A DNA stretch of 64,000 bases from Caballeronia glathei (GTDB taxonomy: Bacteria > Pseudomonadota > Gammaproteobacteria > Burkholderiales > Burkholderiaceae). Made by a program: the position numbers and the translations under genes. The DNA lies in assembly GCF_000698595.1 (NCBI RefSeq), contig NZ_JFHC01000009.1:84926-148925 (forward strand), read 5' to 3'. The notes below the pieces were generated by a model, which made no database searches, was not told where the DNA came from, and saw only the letters and a program-made list of their open reading frames with translations. Shown here in pieces: positions 25,767-34,386 of the stretch (position 1 is its first letter; every line of letters begins with the position of its first letter).

Positions 25767-26507
25767 TCAGCCCTGCGCGGGCGGCGCCACCGACGCCCCG
25801 CTCACGCCGTGCCGCGCGAGCGCCGCCTGCACGAAGCCCGAGCGCTTCATCTCCTCGACGAACGCGTGCAGGTGGCGAGCCGCCGCGTCGCCGCGGCTCT
25901 TCGGCGTGCCCATCGCCTGCTGGATCACCATGAACCGCTCGCCGAGCAGTCGCAGGCCCGCGCGGCCCGCGATGTCGGCTTCGAGCTGCTGCTTCACGCC
26001 CGCCGCGACGTCGAGGCGCTCGCGCAGGAACGCCTCGACCACCGCCTGCGACGACGCCTCGCGCACGATCTGCGCATGCTTCAGTTCGCGCGTGAGAAAG
26101 AGGTCATACGCGCTGCCCTTGCCGACGACGACGCGGTTCGTCTCGCGGTCCACGTCGGCGTTATCGCGCACGGGCGAATCTTCGCGCACGAGGTAGAAGC
26201 CTTCGATCAGCACGTACGGCGCCGTGAACGCGATGCCCGCGCAGCGCAGCGGATCGATTGCGAAAAAGCCGATATCGGCGGCTTCGGTCGTCACCGCTTC
26301 GACGGATTTCGCGGCGGTATCGAAGACGACGAGATCGGTGTCGACGCCGAGGCGCGCCGCGAATTCCCGCGCCAGATCGACGGACACGCCGCCCGCCGCG
26401 CCGGTCGCGGCGTTCCGGTTGGCGAGGATCGGGTTGCCGAGATTGATCGAGGCGCGCAGCTTGCCGGTGGGCGCGAAAGCTTTCAGCAGGGTCGGGTCGG
26501 AGGTCAT
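25767..26507 (-). CDS. Solute-binding protein family 3-like protein without a visible signal peptide
   Basis: A 246-residue protein with the polar amino acid-binding (SBP_bac_3) fold: GKLRASINLGNPIL, GVSVDLAREFAARLG, AADIGFFAIDPLRCAGIAFTAPY and the hinge KGSAYDLFLTRELKHA. No signal peptide follows the ATG at 26507, and the open frame upstream offers none. The protein may therefore be cytoplasmic, or the true start is non-canonical. No permease or ATPase gene is nearby. No clear ribosome site is seen. Confidence 0.75.
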   Translation of the reverse strand: MTSDPTLLKAFAPTGKLRASINLGNPILANRNAATGAAGGVSVDLAREFAARLGVDTDLVVFDTAAKSVEAVTTEAADIGFFAIDPLRCAGIAFTAPYVLIEGFYLVREDSPVRDNADVDRETNRVVVGKGSAYDLFLTRELKHAQIVREASSQAVVEAFLRERLDVAAGVKQQLEADIAGRAGLRLLGERFMVIQQAMGTPKSRGDAAARHLHAFVEEMKRSGFVQAALARHGVSGASVAPPAQG

Positions 26508-26640
26508 GGGGGCGTCTGGTGGGTGGGCGGGGTGATGATCACGACATGATGCCTTTTTTTGACGGAACGGCGCGGCCGCGCCCGCCGATTCGATGCAGAA
26601 TGGCGATCCACCGTTTTGCATCGCACGAGAGGCACCGACC

Positions 26641-27159
26641 ATGCAGGCTCCGCGCATCGACAAGGACGAACTCATCCGCCGCTTCAACTTGCAGCCACAT
26701 CCCGAAGGCGGGTTCTTTCGCGAGACCTATCGCGCGCAATCGCGCGTGACACGGGAGAACGACGGCGGCGGCGAAACCCGTTCGGCATCGACGGCCATCT
26801 ACTTCCTGCTCTGCGACGGCGCGCATTCCGCGTGGCACCGCATCCGTTCCGACGAACTCTGGCACTTCTACGCGGGCGATCCGATCGACATTCACGTGAT
26901 CGACGCGAACGGCCGGCTGAACACCACTCGCCTCGGCAACGCGCTCACGCATCCCGGCGCCGTGTTCCAGGCGGTCGTGCCGGCAGGTGACTGGTTCGCC
27001 GCCGAATGCAGTTCGGCGGCGGGCGCGGCGCTCGTCGGCTGCACGGTCGCGCCTGGCTTCGAGTTCAGCGAATTCGAGCTCGCCGCATCCGGCGCGCTCG
27101 AAGCGGCGCATCCGGAGCACCGCGCGCTGATCGCCCGGCTGGGGCCGGCTGCGCGCTGA
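26641..27159 (+). CDS. Cupin protein, DUF985 family
   Basis: A 172-residue single-domain cupin. The family signatures LQPHPEGGFFRETYR, STAIYFLLCDGAHSAWHRIRSDELWHFYAGDPI and PAGDWFAAE are present; the histidines in AWHRI and LWHFY are likely metal ligands. The ATG at 26641 follows GAGAGG at an 8-base spacer. The role of the family is unknown. It is divergent from the solute-binding protein gene. Confidence 0.87.
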   Translation: MQAPRIDKDELIRRFNLQPHPEGGFFRETYRAQSRVTRENDGGGETRSASTAIYFLLCDGAHSAWHRIRSDELWHFYAGDPIDIHVIDANGRLNTTRLGNALTHPGAVFQAVVPAGDWFAAECSSAAGAALVGCTVAPGFEFSEFELAASGALEAAHPEHRALIARLGPAAR

Positions 27160-27238
27160 ACGCCGCATTCCGGCGGTGCGCGATGCGGGTATCATCCCGG
27201 CCATTCTCCTCGACAAGAAAAGGGCAGGGACGAGCGCA

Positions 27239-28012
27239 GTGAGGCGCGGTATTCAGTCGATCGAAGTGGGCGGCGCGCTGCTGCGGGCGCTCGTGGATCA
27301 TGGCGGCCCGATGCTGCTCGGCGATCTCGCGAAGAAGGCGGGCATGACGTCGGCGAAGGCGCATCCCTATCTCGTCAGCTACGGCAACCTCGGCCTGATC
27401 CAGCAGGATGCCGCCACCGGCCGCTACGAACTCGGGCCGTTCGCGCTGCAAATGGGGCTGATCAGCCTGCAGCGCGTCGACCCGGTGCGCCTCGCGATTC
27501 CCGAAATCGGCGCGGTCGCGGCCGAGGTCGAACACACGGTCGCGCTCGCCACCTCGGGCAGCTATGGGCCGACCATCGTCCACATCAACGAGGCGAGCGT
27601 GCCGATTCACGTCACCATGCGCACCGGCACGGTGATGTCGCTGCTGCAAACCGCCACCGGGCGCGCGTTCGCGGCCTATCTGCCGCCGCTGACCGTCGAG
27701 GCGCTCGTCGCCGTCGAAGAGGCCGGCGGCATGCAGATTGGCGCCGCGCGGCGCGGCTTCACGCGCGCGCAGATCGACGCGCTGCTCGCCGAAGTGCGCG
27801 AGCGGAAAATCGCCCGGACCATCGACGAGCCGGTCGCGGGCATCAGCGCGATGAGCGCGCCTGTCTTCGACCACACGCGCAACATCGTGCTCGCGATCAC
27901 CGCGATCGGCCCGAGCGGCTCGTTCGACGGTGCCTGGGACGGCACGATCGCCCGGGCGCTGCGCGCCTGCGCGGCGCGCGTGTCCGCCCGGCTGGGCTTC
28001 TCCGCGGGCTGA
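27239..28012 (+). CDS. IclR-family transcriptional regulator
   Basis: A 257-residue IclR protein. The winged helix is at about 5-65 (SIEVGGALLRALVDHGGPMLLGDLAKKAGMTSAKAHPYL) and the effector domain follows (PIHVTMRTGTVMSLLQTATGRAFAAYLP, then ISAMSAPVFDHTRNIVLAITAIG). I chose the GTG at 27239 with AGGGA upstream; the longer frame overlaps the promoter region. It lies 180 bases upstream of the FAD monooxygenase gene and is its probable regulator. Confidence 0.88.
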   Translation: MRRGIQSIEVGGALLRALVDHGGPMLLGDLAKKAGMTSAKAHPYLVSYGNLGLIQQDAATGRYELGPFALQMGLISLQRVDPVRLAIPEIGAVAAEVEHTVALATSGSYGPTIVHINEASVPIHVTMRTGTVMSLLQTATGRAFAAYLPPLTVEALVAVEEAGGMQIGAARRGFTRAQIDALLAEVRERKIARTIDEPVAGISAMSAPVFDHTRNIVLAITAIGPSGSFDGAWDGTIARALRACAARVSARLGFSAG

Positions 28013-28192
28013 TCCGCGCATCTTTTCGTTCCGGATTGCAATGACGCCGCGAGCGCCTCGCGCGCGTTCGCACGCCTGTCGTCAGGGTAAACGCAGATTC
28101 AACTATGTGAAATGATTTGTACAATGCGGAATTAACGGGATACGTCTAACGCATTCGACGAATCGGGCGCCCGCTTGAACATCGGAGACGCA

Positions 28193-29872
28193 ATGCAGAT
28201 CGACTATCAAACGCTGCGGTTCGACTATGTGCGGGCCGCCGATCACGATGCCGCCGCGCCGGCGCTGCACCCTGTCGTCGTCGTGGGCGCGGGCCCGGTC
28301 GGGCTGGCCGCGGCGATCGATCTGGCGCAGCAGGGCGTGCGCACGGTGCTCGTCGACAACGACGACACGCTCTCCAGCGGCTCGCGCGCGATCTGCTTCG
28401 CCAAGCGCACGCTGGAGATTTTCGACCGCCTCGGCTGCGGCGACCGGATGGTGGAGAAGGGGGTGAGCTGGAACGTCGGCAAGGTGTTCCTGCAGGATGA
28501 GCTCATCTACACGTTCAACCTGCTGCCGGAGACCGGGCACGCGCGCCCGGCGTTCATCAATCTTCAGCAGTATTACGTGGAAGGCTATCTGGCCGAGCGC
28601 GCGCGGCAGATGGACAACCTCGAGATGCGCTGGAAGAGCAACGTGACCGGCGTCACGCAACTGGACGACTGCGTCGAGCTGCAGATCGAGACACCGGACG
28701 GCACCTATGCGCTGCGCGCGCAGTACGTGATCGCCGCCGACGGCGCGCGCAGCCCGGTGCGCCGCGCTCTCGGCCTCGACAGCCGCGGTCGCACGTTCAA
28801 GGACCGCTTTCTCATCGCCGACGTGAAGATGAAGGCGCCGTTTCCCACCGAGCGCTGGTTCTGGTTCGACCCGCCGTTTCACCGCAACCAGTCGGTGCTG
28901 CTGCACCGGCAGCCGGACAACGTGTGGCGCATCGACTTCCAGCTCGGCTGGGACGCCGATCCCGTCGCGGAAAAGGCGCCCGAACGCGTGATTCCGCGCG
29001 TGAAGGCGCTGCTCGGCGAGGATGCCGAGTTCGAGCTGGAGTGGGTGAGCGTCTATACGTTTTCGTGCCTGCGGATGGAGAAATTCCGGCATGGCCGCGT
29101 GCTGTTCGCGGGCGATTCGGCGCATGGCGTGTCGCCGTTCGGCGCGCGCGGTGCGAACAGCGGCGTGCAGGACGCCGACAATCTCGCCTGGAAGCTGCGG
29201 CTTGTGCTCAACGGCGACGCGCCGCCGGCGCTCCTCGACACCTACGCGTCCGAGCGCGAGTACGCCGCCGACGAGAACATCCTGAACTCCACGCGCGCCA
29301 CCGACTTCATCACGCCGAAGAGCTCGGTATCGCGCATGTTCCGCGACGCGACGCTGAGGCTTGCGAAGGATTGTCCGTTCGCGCGGCGCATCGTGAACAG
29401 CGGGCGGCTCTCCGTGCCCGCGGTGCTGCGCGATTCGCCGCTGAATACGCCCGACGCGGCCGCGGATTCGTTTTCCTGCGCGATGTCGCCGGGAGCGGTT
29501 TGCACCGATGCGCCGGTGATCGTCGATGGCGCCGACGCGTGGCTGCTCAGCCACACGGGCGGCGAATTTGCCGGCGTGCATTTCTGCGGCCCCGGCGACG
29601 ATCCGGGCGATTACGCCGCGCGGCTCGGCGCGCTGGCGGGCCTGCCGGTGCCGGTGCGCCCGCTGATCGTGGTGCCGCGCGGCGTGTCGGCACGGGCGCT
29701 GCCGGGCGTGACGGTGGTCGAGGACGTGGACGGCATCGTCGCGCAACGTTTCGACGCGCGGCCGGGCACGTTCTATTTGCTGCGTCCCGACCAGCATGTG
29801 TGCGCCCGCTGGCGCGCCTTCGACGCCGACGCGATCGCGGCGGCCCTCCATCGTGCAACGTGCAACGGGTAA
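28193..29872 (+). CDS. FAD-dependent aromatic monooxygenase (PHBH fold)
   Basis: A 559-residue group A flavin monooxygenase of the MhpA/pentachlorophenol hydroxylase type. The FAD motif is VVVVGAGPVGLAAAIDLAQQG, the DG motif is YVIAADGARSPVRRALG and the ribityl-binding GD motif is RVLFAGDSAHGVSPFGARGANSGVQDA. The C-terminal 130 residues match the thioredoxin-like extension of this subfamily. The likely reaction is hydroxylation of a phenolic compound with NAD(P)H and oxygen. The start follows GGAG. The tiny DUF2783 gene follows after 6 bases. Confidence 0.88.
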   Translation: MQIDYQTLRFDYVRAADHDAAAPALHPVVVVGAGPVGLAAAIDLAQQGVRTVLVDNDDTLSSGSRAICFAKRTLEIFDRLGCGDRMVEKGVSWNVGKVFLQDELIYTFNLLPETGHARPAFINLQQYYVEGYLAERARQMDNLEMRWKSNVTGVTQLDDCVELQIETPDGTYALRAQYVIAADGARSPVRRALGLDSRGRTFKDRFLIADVKMKAPFPTERWFWFDPPFHRNQSVLLHRQPDNVWRIDFQLGWDADPVAEKAPERVIPRVKALLGEDAEFELEWVSVYTFSCLRMEKFRHGRVLFAGDSAHGVSPFGARGANSGVQDADNLAWKLRLVLNGDAPPALLDTYASEREYAADENILNSTRATDFITPKSSVSRMFRDATLRLAKDCPFARRIVNSGRLSVPAVLRDSPLNTPDAAADSFSCAMSPGAVCTDAPVIVDGADAWLLSHTGGEFAGVHFCGPGDDPGDYAARLGALAGLPVPVRPLIVVPRGVSARALPGVTVVEDVDGIVAQRFDARPGTFYLLRPDQHVCARWRAFDADAIAAALHRATCNG

Positions 29873-29878
29873 ACGACC

Positions 29879-30082
29879 ATGAACCGACTGAATATCGAAT
29901 CGAACATTGCGGACCCGGACGCGTTCTACGAGCGTCTCATCGATGCGCACAACGGCCTGACCGATGAAGAGAGCCAGTTCATGAACGCGAAGCTGGTGCT
30001 GCTGCTCGCGAACCATATCGGCGATGTGGGGGTGCTGGCCGAGGCGCTCGACATCGCGAGGAGGGGAGTGGGGGCTTCCTGA
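29879..30082 (+). CDS. DUF2783 family small protein
   Basis: A 67-residue protein (ADPDAFYERLIDAHNGLTDEES, then LVLLLANHIGDVGVLAEAL) matching DUF2783. Such proteins are regularly encoded next to this type of FAD monooxygenase. A partner or stability role is suggested only by that pairing. It begins 6 bases after the monooxygenase stop and ends the transcription unit. Confidence 0.82.
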   Translation: MNRLNIESNIADPDAFYERLIDAHNGLTDEESQFMNAKLVLLLANHIGDVGVLAEALDIARRGVGAS

Positions 30083-30192
30083 GCACGTGGGCTGTATGAA
30101 GGCGCCGAGTTGAACGCGGGGCGTATTTTTTCGAGATGCGCGCCGCCGAAGGTGCGTTAGCGTCGTGCCGTTGCCACTATTGCAAATGAAGC

Positions 30193-30998
30193 ATGACGGC
30201 ATGGCTCATGCACTACGGCGGACACCGCTACACGATGGAGCTCGCGAGCGGCTATCGCATGGGTTCGCCGTTCGATCCCGATCCGCAAAAGAAAGCAGCC
30301 GCGCAATGCTCGACGCGGTCTATCCCGACGTGTGGGAGCGCAATGCGGAACGGGTGAAACGCGTCGAGGATTTTCTGGTTGCGTCGTTTCCGTACTATCG
30401 CAAGGGCAATGCGCATCACACGCTCGATGCGCTGCGGCGGGCGGTGCGCAATGGCGACATGTACGTCGTCGAGCGCGAATCTGAATATCGCGGCGGCTTC
30501 GCCGCAGCGCACTCGCGTCAGGAATCGAGCTTTTGGGGCGTGGACGACTACGGGGAAGCGCCACTTGAAAAAGAGCCGTGGCCCGATGTACCCGACACGT
30601 CGACTGCCGATTGGGACATCTGGCACGATGCCAACAATCAGGCGATGATGCACGCGGCGGTCCGCGCGGCGCCCGCACTCTTTCTGCCGATGTGCGCCAA
30701 GGCGGGATGGATCAGCCGTTACGGCGTGCCGGATTTGTCGGAAGGCTTTGCGGAAACGGGATCAACGCCGCTCGGCGATGCACAGCCGTTTGAAATGGGC
30801 GAACACATGCCGTCGCAAAGCGCGACGGACATGGCGGCCCGCGGCGTAAGCGAAGGCGACGAAGCCGAGTGTTACCTGCAGTACGAGCGGGACATGGCCG
30901 AATGCCGGGCATATCAAAGTGCGATGGGTGGCGGGCGCTTCATGGAGTTGTGTTCACAGCGAGCCTTTATGGCTTACCCGCAATGTCGAGGTTACTGA
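30193..30998 (+). pseudogene. Unrecognised protein, probably frameshifted near 30285-30305
   Basis: Two frames appear to belong to one gene. Frame 1 starts at ATG 30193 (MTAWLMHYGGHRYTMELASG) with high third-position GC until about 30300 and then turns to nonsense. Frame 3 takes over with an ATG at 30306 and runs to 30998 (230 residues if read alone). A one-base backward slip at CAA AAG AAA would join them. The downstream part contains PYYRKGNAHHTLDALRRAVRNGDMYVV and ends in a Cys-spaced tail (DEAECYLQYERDMAEC, MELCSQRAFMAYPQC) like tails seen on polymorphic or type VI effectors. No function is known. The next gene overlaps its stop. Confidence 0.5.
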
Positions 30999-31264
30999 TG
31001 CCGGATAACACGGAGAAGCGCTGCGTCGTCGTCATGTGGTCGGAAGAAAACCAGTCGCTCGTTTCATACACGCTCGACGTCGAGAAGGTCCTGGCAGTCA
31101 CCGAGCGGCTCTTTCCGCTGGAACTCCCGCTTGCCGACTACGGCAATACGATCGACGACGAGTTCGCACGCCGTTTCGGCAGCGCGACGCTCAACCTGCT
31201 GGCGATCACGAACCCTGAATTGAAGCCGTATCTCAAGGTATCGCAACCGCCCGGGGCGCAATGA
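30998..31264 (+). CDS. Small hypothetical protein coupled to the frameshifted gene (possible immunity protein)
   Basis: An 88-residue protein (MPDNTEKRCVVVMWSEENQ, then SYTLDVEKVLAVTERLFPLE). Its ATG shares a base with the TGA of the upstream gene (TGATG), typical of coupled pairs. I recognise no family. The arrangement of a larger protein with a Cys-rich end followed by a small intracellular protein is like effector-immunity pairs, but this is inference from layout only. Confidence 0.55.
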   Translation: MPDNTEKRCVVVMWSEENQSLVSYTLDVEKVLAVTERLFPLELPLADYGNTIDDEFARRFGSATLNLLAITNPELKPYLKVSQPPGAQ

Positions 31265-31322
31265 CGCGGCAGCGCTTCAGGCGGGCCTGCCGCGAAAACG
31301 GCGCACGCATGCCCCCGGCCCC

Positions 31323-31475
31323 TCAATGAATCGCCGCCCCCGCCTGAATGAGCAGCTTGAACGGCAGGGCGAGCAGCATCGCCCCGCCGACCCCGCCTGC
31401 CCACAGCGCGATGAACCAGAGCGTCCGCCTGAGCCCGCCGTGCCCGCGCTGTCTAGTGGTAGTGATGTTCGCCAT
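31323..31475 (-). CDS. DUF2474 small subunit of the CioAB oxidase
   Basis: A 50-residue protein with a basic N-terminus (ANITTTRQRGHGGLRR) and one membrane helix (TLWFIALWAGGVGGAMLLAL). Short single-helix proteins of the DUF2474 type follow cioB in many genomes and are accessory subunits of the bd-type oxidase. The ATG lies inside the end of cioB, overlapping by 23 bases in another frame. Confidence 0.78.
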   Translation of the reverse strand: MANITTTRQRGHGGLRRTLWFIALWAGGVGGAMLLALPFKLLIQAGAAIH

Positions 31476-32454
31476 GGCGCACCTTTCCTCTGAAAATCCA
31501 GTAACCCAGCGTCGTATACCCGACGATCACCGGCAGGATCACCGCTGCCCCGACGATCGTGAACAGCTGGCTCGAGCGCGGCGCGGCGGCGTCCCAGAGC
31601 GATACGCCCGGCAGGATCTCGTGCGGCGAGATACTCACGACGAGCCCCGCATAGCCAAGCAGCACGAATCCGAGCGCCATCACGAACGGCCGCTTCTCGT
31701 GCTTCGAGCGGATCGAGCGGCGCATCAGCCACGCGCACGCGAGCACCAGGACGGGCACCGGCAGCAGCTTGAAGAAGAGCGGCGAGTCGAACCAACGCAT
31801 CGCGATGCCTTCGTCCTGAAGCGGCGTCCAGATGCTGACGACGGCGATCGTCGCGAGTTGCAGGACCGTGAGCGGCCACACGATGCGGTAAAAGCGGCGC
31901 TGCAGGTCCCCCTCGGTCTTCGCGATCAGCCAGCAGCAGCCGAGGAGCGCATACGTGACGACGAGCGCGAGCCCCGTGAACATGCTGAACGGCGTGAACC
32001 AGCCGAACGCGTCGCCGGAAAAGCGGCCGTCGGTGACGGGAATGCCGTTCAGGAACGCGCCGAGCGCCACGCCCTGGAAAAACGTCGCGCCCGCCGAGCC
32101 GCCGATGAACGCGAGGTCCCACAGGTGCTTCGTGCGTGAGGCCTTCGCGCGGATCTCGAACGACACGCCGCGAAAGATCAGGCACACGAGCATCAGCACG
32201 AGCGGCAGATAGAGCGCGGAGAGCACCGTCGAATAGAGCATCGGGAACGCGGCGAAGAGACCCGCGCCGCCGAGCACGAGCCACGTCTCGTTGCCGTCCC
32301 AGACGGGGGCGACCGTGTTCATCATCAGGTCGCGGTCGTGCTGGTCCGGGAAGAACGGAAACAGGATGCCGATGCCGAGGTCGAACCCGTCCAGCACGAC
32401 ATACAGCAGCACGCCCAACGCGATGATCGCGGCCCAGGCAAGGGTGAGATCCAT
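31453..32454 (-). CDS. cioB: Cytochrome bd-type (cyanide-insensitive) quinol oxidase subunit II
   Basis: A 333-residue inner-membrane protein with about eight or nine helices. The N-terminus LTLAWAAIIALGVLLYVVLDGFDLGIG and the WDGNETWLVLGGAGLFAAFP block are diagnostic of CydB/CioB. With CioA it forms the quinol oxidase that reduces oxygen to water. Its ribosome site AAGGAG lies in the end of cioA, 3 bases away, so the subunits are coupled. Confidence 0.93.
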   Translation of the reverse strand: MDLTLAWAAIIALGVLLYVVLDGFDLGIGILFPFFPDQHDRDLMMNTVAPVWDGNETWLVLGGAGLFAAFPMLYSTVLSALYLPLVLMLVCLIFRGVSFEIRAKASRTKHLWDLAFIGGSAGATFFQGVALGAFLNGIPVTDGRFSGDAFGWFTPFSMFTGLALVVTYALLGCCWLIAKTEGDLQRRFYRIVWPLTVLQLATIAVVSIWTPLQDEGIAMRWFDSPLFFKLLPVPVLVLACAWLMRRSIRSKHEKRPFVMALGFVLLGYAGLVVSISPHEILPGVSLWDAAAPRSSQLFTIVGAAVILPVIVGYTTLGYWIFRGKVRHGEHHYH

Positions 32455-32457
32455 GAC

Positions 32458-33870
32458 TTATGCTCCTTCGATCGATTGAGTGACTGCGCTCAAGGGGCGC
32501 CGCGCGGTGTGGCCGGCGTCGTCCATGGCGGGCGCGGGCGTGGACTGGCCGGGCAGCGCCGGGCCGTGTCTGAGCAGCTTGAGCAGGTAGTAGATGCCGG
32601 TGCCGAACACGAGCGTGTAGACGATCACGAACACGAGCAGCGACACGCCCACCTGCTGCGCCGTCACCGGCGACACGGCGTTAGCCGTGCGCATCACGCC
32701 GTACACGACCCACGGCTGGCGGCCCGCTTCGGTCGTCACCCAGCCGGCGAGCAGCGTGATGAAGCCGGTCGGTCCCATCGCGAGCGCGAAGCGCAGGAAC
32801 CAGCGCGATTCGTAGAGCTTTCTGCGGCGCCTGAGAAACCACGCCGCGGCCGACATCACGATCATCAGCACGCCGAGCCCCGCCATGATGCGAAAGCTCC
32901 AGAAGACGATCGTCGAATTCGGGCGGTCTTGTTTCGGGAACGACTTCAGGCCGCGAATTTCGCCGTCCCAGCTGTGCGTGAGGATCAGGCTGCCGAGGTG
33001 CGGAATCGACACGGCGTACTTGGTCGTCTCGGCTTCCATGTCGGGGATGCCGAACAGGTTCAGCGCGGTCCCGCCCTTTTCGGTTTCCCACAGTCCCTCG
33101 ATGGCCGCGATCTTCGCCGGCTGATGCTCGCGGGTGTTGATGCCGTGCGCGTCGCCGACGATCGCCTGCACCGGCGTGAGCACGAGCAGCAGCCAGAGCG
33201 CCATCGAGAACATCTTCCTGATCGCCGGATCGCGGCGGCCCTTCAGCAGATGCCACGCGCCGGTCGCCGCGACAACCAGCCCCGCGACGATGAACGCCGC
33301 GATCGCCATGTGCGCGAGCCGGTACGGAAACGACGGATTGAAGATGATCGCGAACCAGTCGACGGGCACCACCTGGCCGTTTTCGACCCGAAAACCCTGC
33401 GGCGTCTGCATCCAGCTGTTGGAGGCGAGAATCCAGAAGGTGGAGATCAGGGTGCCGATCGCGACCATCAGCGTCGCGCCGAAGTGCGCCTTCTTGCCGA
33501 CCTTGTTCCACCCGAACAGCATGATGCCGAGGAAGCCCGCTTCGAGAAAGAACGCGGTCATCACCTCGTAGGTGAGCAGCGGCCCGGTGATCGGGCCCGC
33601 GAAGCTGGAAAAACCGCCCCAGTTGGTGCCGAACTCGTAGCTCATCACGACGCCCGAGACGACGCCCATGCCGAAGGCGACCGCGAAGACCTTCGACCAG
33701 AACAGGCACAGTTCCTTGTAGACCGGCTTGCCGGTCTTGATCCAGGCGCCTTCCAGGACCGCGATGAAACTCGCGAGCCCGATACTCAGCGCGGGAAAAA
33801 TAATGTGAAATGACACAGTAAAGGCGAATTGAATTCGCGCGAGATCGAGCGCTTCCTGAGTCGTATGCAT
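32458..33870 (-). CDS. cioA: Cytochrome bd-type (cyanide-insensitive) quinol oxidase subunit I
   Basis: A 470-residue membrane protein carrying the hemes. His in the first helix (FAFTVSFHIIFPALSIG) and His in PYRLAHMAIAAF are candidate heme ligands; the quinol-side block GWVTTEAGRQPWVVYGVMRTA is conserved. The loop after PVQAIVGDAHGINTREHQPAKIAAIEGLWET is short, as in the CioA subfamily that resists cyanide, rather than the long Q-loop of E. coli CydA. It is the first gene of the cioAB operon. Confidence 0.92.
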   Translation of the reverse strand: MHTTQEALDLARIQFAFTVSFHIIFPALSIGLASFIAVLEGAWIKTGKPVYKELCLFWSKVFAVAFGMGVVSGVVMSYEFGTNWGGFSSFAGPITGPLLTYEVMTAFFLEAGFLGIMLFGWNKVGKKAHFGATLMVAIGTLISTFWILASNSWMQTPQGFRVENGQVVPVDWFAIIFNPSFPYRLAHMAIAAFIVAGLVVAATGAWHLLKGRRDPAIRKMFSMALWLLLVLTPVQAIVGDAHGINTREHQPAKIAAIEGLWETEKGGTALNLFGIPDMEAETTKYAVSIPHLGSLILTHSWDGEIRGLKSFPKQDRPNSTIVFWSFRIMAGLGVLMIVMSAAAWFLRRRRKLYESRWFLRFALAMGPTGFITLLAGWVTTEAGRQPWVVYGVMRTANAVSPVTAQQVGVSLLVFVIVYTLVFGTGIYYLLKLLRHGPALPGQSTPAPAMDDAGHTARRPLSAVTQSIEGA

Positions 33871-34386
33871 GATGGTCTGGCGATAACCCCCGCCGGCCCG
33901 GAATTGAGGACGGAGGCTTTCCGCTGGGTTAAATGAAAACCGGAAACTGAGCCGCAGCTTAACGAGATTCCAGGATGGCTGTTGCGATGCGTCAAAGCGC
34001 GCGATTGCGCGGAAATGCCGCAGTTTTGGGCTTCTGTCGCATCTAAGCGATTGAAATTCCGATATTTTTGAGAGTGCCCGTCAGGACCGGTCATTTCCGC
34101 TGCGCCGCGATTGCGCGACAATCAACCGCACTGCACCACCCGTTTTCGAACTTTCGTCACAACGTTAAGGCCGTTTAAATCCGACAAAATTATTTCAGCG
34201 AATTTCGTTCGGCTTTTCCCTTATTCGTTTATCCGTGGTGCGCATAATGCTGATAAGCGGGTCAAGAGAAAATGCCGTGTCATGGTGTCGCGGCAGCTCG
34301 AGGGACGGCGCCGGCCGGCGGGTAAGATAGCGGCTTTTTTGCCCGCGCCTGCCCGCGCGGTTGCGCCAGTAGAACGGAGAAAAGCC
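33871..34386. other. Gene-free stretch between divergent cioA and a metallopeptidase gene
   Basis: About 515 bases without a credible gene. The middle part (34040-34260) is clearly AT-richer than the surroundings and should hold the promoters of both divergent genes. I see no clear FNR/Anr box (TTGAT-N4-ATCAA). Confidence 0.6.

Noticed and set aside
33786..34121. Leftward frame upstream of cioA
   Set aside because: Overlaps the cioA start in another frame and lies in the promoter zone; no motif or ribosome site.
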